Assembly (NCBI GenBank): GCA_041920215.1
Contig: JAYRSJ010000006.1
Location: 108,329 to 172,328, forward strand
Direction: 5' to 3'
From: JAYRSJ01 sp041920215
GTDB taxonomy: Bacteria > Pseudomonadota > Gammaproteobacteria > Burkholderiales > Burkholderiaceae_C
DNA: 64,000 nucleotides
The translations under genes were made by a program, and so were the position numbers. Position 1 is the first letter of the stretch; each line of letters starts with the position of its first letter. This document shows, piece after piece, positions 57,543-64,000 of the stretch. The notes under the pieces were generated by a model that did not search any database, was not told the origin of the DNA, and saw only the letters and a program-made list of their open reading frames with translations.

Positions 57543-58580
57543 TCAACCATCCAGCTGCTCGACCGCCAGCGCCGCCCCCCCCAGGGCCGCCAACGTGTCG
57601 GTGATCAGGGCGGTGGGGATCTGCTGCAGATAGGGCCGCAGGCGCCCCTTGGCCTCGAAGCGCTCGCGAAAGGCCGAGGCGAAGAAGCGCTCACCCAGCC
57701 GCGGCACGATGCCGCCACCGATATAGACACCGCCGCGCGCACCCAGGGTCAGGGCCACGCTGCCGGCAAAGCCGCCGAGCAGGGCGCAGAACACATCCAG
57801 ACAGCGGCTGCTCAGCGCATCCCCGCCCTCCAGGCCCTGCTCGACGATGCGTTCGGCACTCAGCGGCACCGCCGCCTGCCCCAGCACCGCAGCCAGGGCC
57901 TGATGCAGCACCGGCAGACCGATGCCCGAGAGCAGGCGCTCGGCCGAGACATGCGGATAGCTCAGACGCACCTGAGCCAGCAGCGCCGCCTCGAAATCGT
58001 CCGCCGGCGCCAAGCTGGCATGCCCGCCCTCACCCGGCAGCGCCTGCCAGCCGGCACGGGTCTGCACCACACCGGCCACACCCAGGCCGGTGCCAGGCCC
58101 GATCACAGCCAGCGTGCCCGCGGCCTGGGGAAGCGGCCCGTGGGCGCGCAGCTGGCTGGGTTGCAGACCCGGCAGCGAAAGGGCCAGCGCCTCGAAATCG
58201 TTCAGCAGCAGCAGCTGCTCCAGCCCCAGATCTGCCTGCACCGCCGCCCGCGAGAAGCACCAGGGGCTGTTGGTCAGCGCTACCACGTCGCCCGACACCG
58301 CCGAGGCCACCGCGATCGCCGCGGCACGCGGTGCCCGGTAGGCCGACCCCAGCTCGGCCGCCAGGTCTTGCAGATAGCTGCGCGCCGCCTCGGCCAGACC
58401 GGCATGCGCCTGCACCGGCAGGGTGCTGATATGGCATACCCGCCCCGCCTGGGCCCAGCCGAAGCGGGCATTGCTCCCCCCCACATCGGCCACCAGCGCC
58501 GCCTGCCGCTGCGGCCGCGCAGGCGCACTCACCGGCACCCCCCGACGAAGCAGAAGCGGCAGCGGCGCAGGGTCTGGCAT
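57543..58580 (-). CDS. glk: glucokinase
   Basis: 345 residues of the bacterial Glk family. ATP motif ADVGGSNARFGW (about 31-42), substrate site LNDFEALAL (about 125-133), GPGTGLGVAGVV (about 160-171), GEGGHASLAP (about 182-191) and GGVYIGGGIVPRLG (about 283-296). It phosphorylates glucose freed by amylases and MalQ. The first 20 residues are unusual for the family, and no Shine-Dalgarno precedes ATG 58580; a GTG about 14 codons in, after a G-rich stretch, may be the real start. Divergent from glk-hexR across 410 bases. Confidence 0.92.
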   Translation of the reverse strand: MPDPAPLPLLLRRGVPVSAPARPQRQAALVADVGGSNARFGWAQAGRVCHISTLPVQAHAGLAEAARSYLQDLAAELGSAYRAPRAAAIAVASAVSGDVVALTNSPWCFSRAAVQADLGLEQLLLLNDFEALALSLPGLQPSQLRAHGPLPQAAGTLAVIGPGTGLGVAGVVQTRAGWQALPGEGGHASLAPADDFEAALLAQVRLSYPHVSAERLLSGIGLPVLHQALAAVLGQAAVPLSAERIVEQGLEGGDALSSRCLDVFCALLGGFAGSVALTLGARGGVYIGGGIVPRLGERFFASAFRERFEAKGRLRPYLQQIPTALITDTLAALGGAALAVEQLDG

Positions 58581-58663
58581 TGAGTTCGGTAGCTTGGCAC
58601 TGTGGAATGGGTCTGGGTCGAGGGAGTGGCGGCTTGTAATGTTTCAAACCACCTTGGCGATAA

Positions 58664-58678
58664 GGTAGCAAAACTACA
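58664..58678. promoter_or_regulatory. TGTAG-N5-CTACA operator, site F (GGTAGCAAAACTACA)
   Basis: Nine of ten defined positions match; the GTAGCAAAACTACA core is identical to site A upstream of pulA. It lies 83 bases before the glk start. Confidence 0.74.
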
Positions 58679-58843
58679 TTAACAAGACAAGAGTTCTTTC
58701 ACCGAGCACCTTGCGCAACCCGGACCCTGCCGGCGCCGATTGCCGCACCGCATCGCAAGAAACTACGGAGATCCCTTCGCAAACCTCAGACACAGCCGAC
58801 GATCCTGAGCGCCCACCGAACGATGCCGGAAATCCGCCAATCA

Positions 58844-58858
58844 TGTAGCCAAGCTACA
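58844..58858. promoter_or_regulatory. TGTAG-N5-CTACA operator, site G (TGTAGCCAAGCTACA)
   Basis: Perfect match to the consensus, 132 bases before the glk-hexR start. It would allow autoregulation if the fusion protein is the binding factor. Confidence 0.76.
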
Positions 58859-58990
58859 AGTTGCACAACTCGGAACGTAACAAAACCAAGGGACGATACC
58901 GATCGGTGTCCCGGCCAGCCCGCCGCATAATCCTGCCGCCCATGTCCGTCCGCCTCCGCGCGGCCTGCCACGCTCCCTCCTTCCCGTCTC

Positions 58991-60925
58991 ATGCAGCCCA
59001 CGCCGTCGTTCGACAGCCCCCGATTGATCGCCGATATCGGCGGCACCTATGCCCGTTTTGCGCTGGAGACCGCGCAGGGGCATTTCGAACACATCGCCTC
59101 GCTGCGCTGCGCCGACCATGCCGACTTCCATGCGGCGATCAGCAGCTATCTGGCCACGCTGGGGCAGGTACAGATCCAGCATGCGGGTGTGGCCATCGCC
59201 AATCCGGTCGAGGGCGATCTGGTGCGCATGACCAACTACCACTGGCAGTTCTCCATCGAGGAGATGCGCCAGCGCCTGGGTCTGGATACCCTGGTGGTGG
59301 TGAACGACTTCACCGCGCTGGCGATGGCATTGCCGCGACTCTCGCCGGCCGAGGTGCGCCAGGTGGGTGGCGGCGAGGCCAAGCGGCCCAGCGTGATCGG
59401 CCTGCTGGGCTCGGGCACCGGCCTGGGGGTCTCGGGCCTGATTCCAGCCGAGGGCGGCTGGATCGCGCTGGGCACCGAGGGCGGCCACACCAGCTTCGCG
59501 CCGCGCGACGAGCGCGAGATCGCCATCCTGCGCCACGCCTGGCAGCAGTTCGATCACGTGTCCTTCGAGCGCCTGCTCTCCGGCGCCGGCCTGGAGCTGA
59601 TCTACCGCGCGCTGGCCGAGCACCGCGGCCAGCCGGCCGCGGCCCTGCAGGCACCCGAGATCACCCAGCATGCACTGGACGGCAGCGACCGGATCTGCGT
59701 CGAGACCTTGGAGGTGTTCTGCGCACTGCTGGGCACGGCGGCCGCCAATCTGGCGGTGACCCTGGGTGCCCTGGGTGGCATCTATATCGGTGGCGGCATC
59801 GTGCCGCGCCTGGGCGCGGCCTTCGACGCCTCGCCGTTTCGCGGCCGCTTCGAGGACAAGGGGCGCTTCTCCAGCTATCTGGCCGCCATCCCCACCTTCG
59901 TCATCACCGCCGAACATGCCACCTTCATCGGTGCTTCGGCGATTCTCGACGCCCAGCTGCGCACGCTGGAGCAGGCGCCCGGCGCGGCCATCCTGAACCA
60001 GATCCGCCGCGCCCGCGAGCAGCTTTCGCCGGCCGAGCTGCGGGTGGCCGAGCATGTGCTGGCGCATCCGCGCGATGCGCTCAACGCCCCCATCGCCGAG
60101 ATCGCCCGTGCCGCCCAGGTCAGCCAGCCAACGGTCATACGCTTCTGCCGCTCGCTGGGCTGCGAGGGCCTGTCGGACTTCAAGCTGCGCCTGGCCTCGG
60201 GCCTGACCGGCACCGTGCCGGTCACCCACACCCAGGTGACCCACGACGACTCGATGGTGGAGCTGGGCGCCAAGGTGCTGGGCAACACCGCCTCGGCCAT
60301 CCTGCAGGTGCGCAGCCAGCTCAACCGCGAGATGACCGACCGCGCCATCGAGCTGCTGCTGCGCGCCCGTCGCATCGAATTCTTTGCGGTCGGCCATTAC
60401 GGCGTGGTGGCCCAGGACGCGCAGTTCAAGTTCCTGCGCTTCGGCGTGCCCAGCGGCGCGCACACCGACCCGCGTCTGCAGTCGCTGGCCGCCAATGTGC
60501 TGGGCCCGCAGGACGTGGCCGTCATCATCAGTGCCAGCGGCAAGCTGCCCGAGCTGATGGCGGTGGCCGAGAAGGCGCGCGCCCGCGGAGCGGCGGTGGT
60601 GGCCATCACCGCCAGCCAGTCGCCGCTGGCCCGCAAGGCCGACGCCGCGCTGATCGTCGACCATGTGGAGGACGTGGCCACCCACCTGCCCATGGTCAGC
60701 CGCATCCTGCATCTGCTGGTGATCGACATCCTTGCCGTCGGCGTGGCGATGCGGCGCAACCCCGACAGCGTGCTCGCGGTACAAGCCGAGCTGGAAGAGG
60801 ACGAGCTGGGCAGCGGCGCTGCGGCCGGCAGCGGCCGCAGCACGCGCGCCGGCGGCGCCCGCAGCGCGGCACCGGGCGTCAGCCTGGCCGGCCCGCTGGC
60901 GCGTTTGACCTCGCACAGCCGCTGA
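58991..60925 (+). CDS. glucokinase fused to RpiR/HexR-type transcriptional regulator
   Basis: 644 residues. Residues 1-325 are a complete glucokinase (ADIGGTYARFAL about 14-25, NDFTALAMA about 102, GSGTGLGVSGLI about 138-149, EGGHTSFAP about 163-171, GGIYIGGGIVPRLG about 259-272). Residues about 335-410 are an RpiR N-terminal helix-turn-helix (LSPAELRVAEHVLAHP, AQVSQPTVIRFCRSLGCEGLSDFKLRLA). Residues about 450-585 are a SIS sugar-phosphate domain (FFAVGHYGVVAQDAQFKFLRFG, VAVIISASGKLPE). A 45-residue Ala/Gly/Ser/Arg tail ends it. HexR proteins respond to 2-keto-3-deoxy-6-phosphogluconate. The glk-rpiR fusion itself is known in Burkholderiales. It is the only sugar-type regulator in the island. 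Confidence 0.94.
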   Translation: MQPTPSFDSPRLIADIGGTYARFALETAQGHFEHIASLRCADHADFHAAISSYLATLGQVQIQHAGVAIANPVEGDLVRMTNYHWQFSIEEMRQRLGLDTLVVVNDFTALAMALPRLSPAEVRQVGGGEAKRPSVIGLLGSGTGLGVSGLIPAEGGWIALGTEGGHTSFAPRDEREIAILRHAWQQFDHVSFERLLSGAGLELIYRALAEHRGQPAAALQAPEITQHALDGSDRICVETLEVFCALLGTAAANLAVTLGALGGIYIGGGIVPRLGAAFDASPFRGRFEDKGRFSSYLAAIPTFVITAEHATFIGASAILDAQLRTLEQAPGAAILNQIRRAREQLSPAELRVAEHVLAHPRDALNAPIAEIARAAQVSQPTVIRFCRSLGCEGLSDFKLRLASGLTGTVPVTHTQVTHDDSMVELGAKVLGNTASAILQVRSQLNREMTDRAIELLLRARRIEFFAVGHYGVVAQDAQFKFLRFGVPSGAHTDPRLQSLAANVLGPQDVAVIISASGKLPELMAVAEKARARGAAVVAITASQSPLARKADAALIVDHVEDVATHLPMVSRILHLLVIDILAVGVAMRRNPDSVLAVQAELEEDELGSGAAAGSGRSTRAGGARSAAPGVSLAGPLARLTSHSR

Positions 60926-61012
60926 GCGTGGGGACGCGCGGTCCCAGGGTATAGGAGCATGCGCCGCCTCCTTGCGCTGGCCTAGCATGGCCTGCACAAG
61001 GAGACCGTAGCC

Positions 61013-61573
61013 ATGCCTCAACTCGCCGCCCTGCCCGGCCTGATCCCGCGCGAAGCCCTGCCCACCACCCTGGAAGCCGCGGCCAGCGCCGCCCGCGCAC
61101 AGGACCAGCCGCTGGCCGCCGTGACCCTGGACCTGGACCACTTCAAGCCTTACCAGGACCGTGCCGGCGAGGCCGCGGCCACTGCGGTGCTGAATCAGCT
61201 GGCCGAGCTGCTGCTGCAGCAAAAGCCCGCCGATGCCAGCCTGGTGCATCTGGGCGCCGACGAGTTCCTGCTGCTGCTGCCGGCCACCGATCTGGCCAGC
61301 GCCGCCGCCCTGGCCGAAACCCTGCGCGCCGCGGCGGAGAGCGCGCTGAAGCGCAGCGACGAGAACCAGCCCCTGACCATCACCGCAGGCGTCGCCGCCA
61401 GCCCGGCCGGCAAGGACTGGAGCGCGCGCGGCCTGCTGACCCTGGCCGACGCCCGCATGAGCTTTGCCAAGAAGCGCCTGCTGCCGCACCACAACCTGGT
61501 CTGGGCCGGCACCCTGCCCTCGGACTGGCATCATCGGCTGGACATCGCGCCGGGCGTCTGGCCCAGCGTCTGA
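61013..61573 (+). CDS. GGDEF-like domain protein, altered signature
   Basis: 186 residues of one GGDEF-fold domain with no sensor part or signal peptide. VTLDLDHFKPYQDRAGEAAATAVLNQLAELL (key DLDHFK, about 37-42) matches the metal- and GTP-binding part, but the signature reads LGADEF (about 81-86) in place of GG[DE]EF, and ITAGVAASP (about 123) follows. A GADEF form could weaken or abolish cyclic-di-GMP synthesis and leave a GTP-binding protein; this needs assay. ATG preceded by GGAG. It follows glk-hexR by 87 bases on the same strand. Confidence 0.8.
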   Translation: MPQLAALPGLIPREALPTTLEAAASAARAQDQPLAAVTLDLDHFKPYQDRAGEAAATAVLNQLAELLLQQKPADASLVHLGADEFLLLLPATDLASAAALAETLRAAAESALKRSDENQPLTITAGVAASPAGKDWSARGLLTLADARMSFAKKRLLPHHNLVWAGTLPSDWHHRLDIAPGVWPSV

Positions 61574-61689
61574 GCCGGGCGCGCCTTTATGGCTCAGCTG
61601 CGGCGCGTGCGATGCACGGCCACAGCGACGGGGGCCGCTGCCGGCGTCCGGTCCGGCTTGCCTAGAATCAAGACGCAAGCCCTGACCCC

Positions 61690-62823
61690 ATGCGCCCCCT
61701 GCCCCTGATCATCATCCTGCTGGTGTTGAACCATGTGGCGTTCAATGGCAGCCGCATCGCGGTGGCGCTCTATGCGATCAAGCTGAGCGCCTCCACCCTC
61801 ACCGTGGGCCTGCTGATGGCGCTGTATGCGCTGCTGCCGGCGCTGAGTTCGGTGGCCGCGGGCCGCTGGATAGACCGCATCGGCGTGCAGCGCCCGATGC
61901 TGCTGGGCACGGTGGGCGTGGGCGTGGGCACGCTGGCCCCCTTCGTCTTCCCGCAGCTGGTGGCGCTGTGCTTCACCGCGGTGCTGGTGGGCGTTTCCTT
62001 CATGCTGATCAATGTCTCGGTCTACCACGCGGTGGGCGAGATGAGCACGCCGGAAGACCGCACGGTCAACTTCAGCTATGTGGCGCTGGGCTTCTCGACC
62101 TCGGCCTTTGTCGCACCGCTGCTGGCCGGCATGGCGATCGACAGCCTGGGCTACCGCGCCGCCTTCCTGATCCTGGCGCTGTTCACCGTGCTGCCATTGC
62201 TGGCCCTGTCGGCCCAGCTGCTGCCGGCCAGCGCGGCGCGCCCCGCGCCAGACCAGGGTCCGCGCGGCCATGTCTTCGAGCTGCTGCGCGACCCCGAGCT
62301 GCGCCGACTCTTCATCGCGATGGCGATCCTGACCGTGGGCTGGGACATCTACAACTTCGCCATCCCCGTCTACGGCGCGCAGAAAGGGCTGACGCCATCG
62401 CAGATCGGCATCGTGATGGGCGCCTTCGCCGCGGCCACCTTCGCGGTGCGCCTGGCCATGCCCTTCTTCGTCCACCTCGTCCAGCCCTGGAGTCTGCTCG
62501 TAGCCTCGCTGGCGCTGGCCGGCGGCGCCTATGTGGCCGTGCCCTTCACCGACAGCGTAGGCCTGCTGATGGCCATCACCTTCGTGCTGGGCCTGGGCCT
62601 GGGTGCGCCCCAGCCCATGGTGCTGACCCTGCTGCACCAGTCGGCGCCGGCCGGCCGCGCCGCCGAGGCCCTGGGCCTGCGCACCACGCTGATCAACAGC
62701 AGCCAGACGGTGATGCCGCTGGTCTTCGGTGCCCTCGGCGCGGCATTGGGCATTGCGCCGCTGTTCTGGGGCATGGCCGCCGCGATGCTGGCCGGCAGTC
62801 TGTACTCGAAGCGGCATCACTGA
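61690..62823 (+). CDS. MFS transporter
   Basis: 377 residues with 11-12 hydrophobic helices. The loop GRWIDRIGVQRPMLLG (about 58-73) is the MFS signature between helices 2 and 3, and LRDPELRRLFI is the central loop. No substrate can be inferred. It is 116 bases after the GGDEF-like gene. Though close to the glucan island, it has no palindrome copy upstream. Confidence 0.87.
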   Translation: MRPLPLIIILLVLNHVAFNGSRIAVALYAIKLSASTLTVGLLMALYALLPALSSVAAGRWIDRIGVQRPMLLGTVGVGVGTLAPFVFPQLVALCFTAVLVGVSFMLINVSVYHAVGEMSTPEDRTVNFSYVALGFSTSAFVAPLLAGMAIDSLGYRAAFLILALFTVLPLLALSAQLLPASAARPAPDQGPRGHVFELLRDPELRRLFIAMAILTVGWDIYNFAIPVYGAQKGLTPSQIGIVMGAFAAATFAVRLAMPFFVHLVQPWSLLVASLALAGGAYVAVPFTDSVGLLMAITFVLGLGLGAPQPMVLTLLHQSAPAGRAAEALGLRTTLINSSQTVMPLVFGALGAALGIAPLFWGMAAAMLAGSLYSKRHH

Positions 62824-62934
62824 ACTTATCTGGCCCGATCCCCCATGAGGGTGTGCGCCGGGCGCCCCCGGCTGGGCGATACTGCGGCCGCGCCGCTTTG
62901 GGCGCTTGGCCTTGCGTGAAGGAAGGAGCCCCAG

Positions 62935-63984
62935 ATGGCACTGATGGATTTCATCAAGAAACAGTTCATCGACGTCCTGCAGTGGACCGAGGACGCCGAC
63001 GGCACGCTGGCCTGGCGCTTTCCGATGGCCGGCATGGAAATCCAGAACGGCGCCTCGCTGACAGTGCGCGACTCGCAGATCGCGGTCTTCGTCAACGAAG
63101 GTCAGGTGGCCGATGTCTTCGGTCCCGGCATGTACAAGCTGACGACCCAGACCCTGCCGGTGCTGACCTATCTGAAGAACTGGGACAAGCTTTTCGAGTC
63201 GCCCTTTAAGAGCGATGTCTACTTCTTCAGCACCCGCCAGCAGCTCGACCAGCGCTGGGGCACCAGCCAGCCTGTCACGATACGCGACAAGGACTTCGGC
63301 GCGGTACGGCTGCGCGCCTTCGGCAACTACGCTTGGCATATCGCCGATGCCAAGCTCTTCCATACCCAGATCTCCGGCACCCGCGAGCGCTACAAGGTCG
63401 AGGAGCTGGAGGGTCAGCTGCGCGCGCTGATGCTGCAGCACATCAGCGATGCGGTGGCCGCCAGCGGCATCGCCTTCCTGGACCTGGCCGCCAACCAGGT
63501 GGAGTTCGCCAAGCAGCTGCAGGCCGCCACCGCGCCGGCCTTCGCGGCACTGGGCCTGGCGCTGGACAGCGTGACGATGCAGAACGTCTCGCTGCCCGAG
63601 GAGCTGCAGAAGGTGCTGGACCAGAAGATCGGCATGGGCATGATCGGCCAGAACATGGGCCAGTTCATGCAGTACCAGACCGCACAAGCCATCCCCAAGC
63701 TGGCCGAGGGCGTGGGCCAGGGCAGCGGTGGCGGTGTGGCCGGCGACGCGATGGGCCTGGGGGCAGGTCTTGCCATGGGTCAGGTGCTGGCCCAGCAGCT
63801 GGGCCAGGGCCTGGCGGCTGCGGGCGCCGGCGCTGCAGCCACCGCTGCGGCGGCCCCTACGGCACCGAGCGCCGACGAGATCATGGCCCTGCTGGAGAAG
63901 CTGGGCGATCTGAAGAGCAAGGGCATCCTCACCGACGAGGAGTTCGCGGCCAAGAAGGCCGAGCTGCTGAAGAAGCTGGGCTGA
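62935..63984 (+). CDS. SPFH domain protein with C-terminal SHOCT domain
   Basis: 349 residues from ATG 62935, with GGAAGGAG ten bases upstream. Residues about 25-235 form an SPFH/Band 7-type domain (GASLTVRDSQIAVFVNEGQVADVFGPGMYKL; key SQIAVFVNEGQ). A Gly/Ala/Gln-rich flexible part (about 255-310) follows. Residues about 315-349 are a SHOCT motif (LEKLGDLKSKGILTDEEFAAKKAELL), a short C-terminal module thought to aid oligomerisation. No membrane helix is seen. Related proteins are annotated as virion-core-like/YdjI-like; function unknown. Confidence 0.86.
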   Translation: MALMDFIKKQFIDVLQWTEDADGTLAWRFPMAGMEIQNGASLTVRDSQIAVFVNEGQVADVFGPGMYKLTTQTLPVLTYLKNWDKLFESPFKSDVYFFSTRQQLDQRWGTSQPVTIRDKDFGAVRLRAFGNYAWHIADAKLFHTQISGTRERYKVEELEGQLRALMLQHISDAVAASGIAFLDLAANQVEFAKQLQAATAPAFAALGLALDSVTMQNVSLPEELQKVLDQKIGMGMIGQNMGQFMQYQTAQAIPKLAEGVGQGSGGGVAGDAMGLGAGLAMGQVLAQQLGQGLAAAGAGAAATAAAAPTAPSADEIMALLEKLGDLKSKGILTDEEFAAKKAELLKKLG

Positions 63985-64000
63985 GGTCTTGGCCGGCCCC

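Larger units (their letters stand above)
58581..58990. other. 410-bp divergent control region glk/glk-hexR
   Basis: Contains one palindrome copy near each gene (sites F and G), 165 bases apart. The 58690-58830 part between them shows no gene or clear motif. On the minus strand TTGTCT-N17-TACCTT overlaps site F and could be a weak glk promoter. Confidence 0.65.

Noticed and set aside
61571..61600. Inverted repeat TGAGCC...GGCTCA after the GGDEF-like gene as terminator
   Set aside because: Loop of about 16 bases and no T-run after the stem.

Overview
The window is high-GC DNA from a betaproteobacterium of the order Burkholderiales. Gene content and order (rpsP-rimM-trmD-rplS, hda-HAD-pcnB-folK, murJ next to rpsT, argD-argF next to a DUF3579 gene, a glucokinase-RpiR fusion) suggest a Roseateles/Pelomonas/Mitsuaria-like genus. 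That placement is inference from content and not from a search. I see no tRNA, rRNA, CRISPR array, insertion sequence or prophage. Almost every base lies in a gene, and many neighbouring genes overlap by the four bases ATGA.

Bases 1-29200 are mostly housekeeping. In order they hold: a truncated HTH regulator with an MFS exporter; a phosphatase / pseudouridine synthase / DUF938 methyltransferase / SDR cluster; a chemoreceptor divergent from a Tim44-like membrane protein; CbiB-like and NUDIX genes behind the rpsP-rimM-trmD-rplS operon; GNAT and TM2 genes; the phosphate transporter pair pit/DUF47; the coupled set hda-HAD-pcnB-folK; murJ with a SirB1-type gene; rpsT; arginine genes argD and argF; and a protein phosphatase / Ser-Thr kinase-universal stress protein pair.

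Bases 29200-60950 form one large alpha-glucan (starch, maltodextrin, glycogen) utilisation island. A 936-residue TonB-dependent receptor probably brings oligosaccharides across the outer membrane. Four exported GH13 enzymes (a pullulanase, two alpha-amylase family proteins in one operon, and one at the end of the mal operon) would shorten them. MalEFGK imports them. Phosphorylase GlgP, branching enzyme GlgB, debranching enzyme GlgX and amylomaltase MalQ process them in the cytoplasm. Two glucokinases phosphorylate the glucose released, and one of them is fused to an RpiR/HexR-type regulator.

The most striking signal is a repeated 15-bp palindrome, TGTAG-N5-CTACA, seen seven times plus one weaker copy. 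It sits in all four control regions of the island: pulA/amylase, glgP/malK, the TonB receptor, and glk/glk-hexR. I saw no full copy elsewhere in the window. No LacI-type maltose regulator is present. The simplest reading is a local regulon run by the glucokinase-HexR fusion, so that glucose phosphorylation and control of starch genes may lie in one polypeptide. This is inference and is testable.

The last 3 kb carry a small GGDEF-like protein with a changed signature, an MFS transporter and an SPFH-SHOCT protein.
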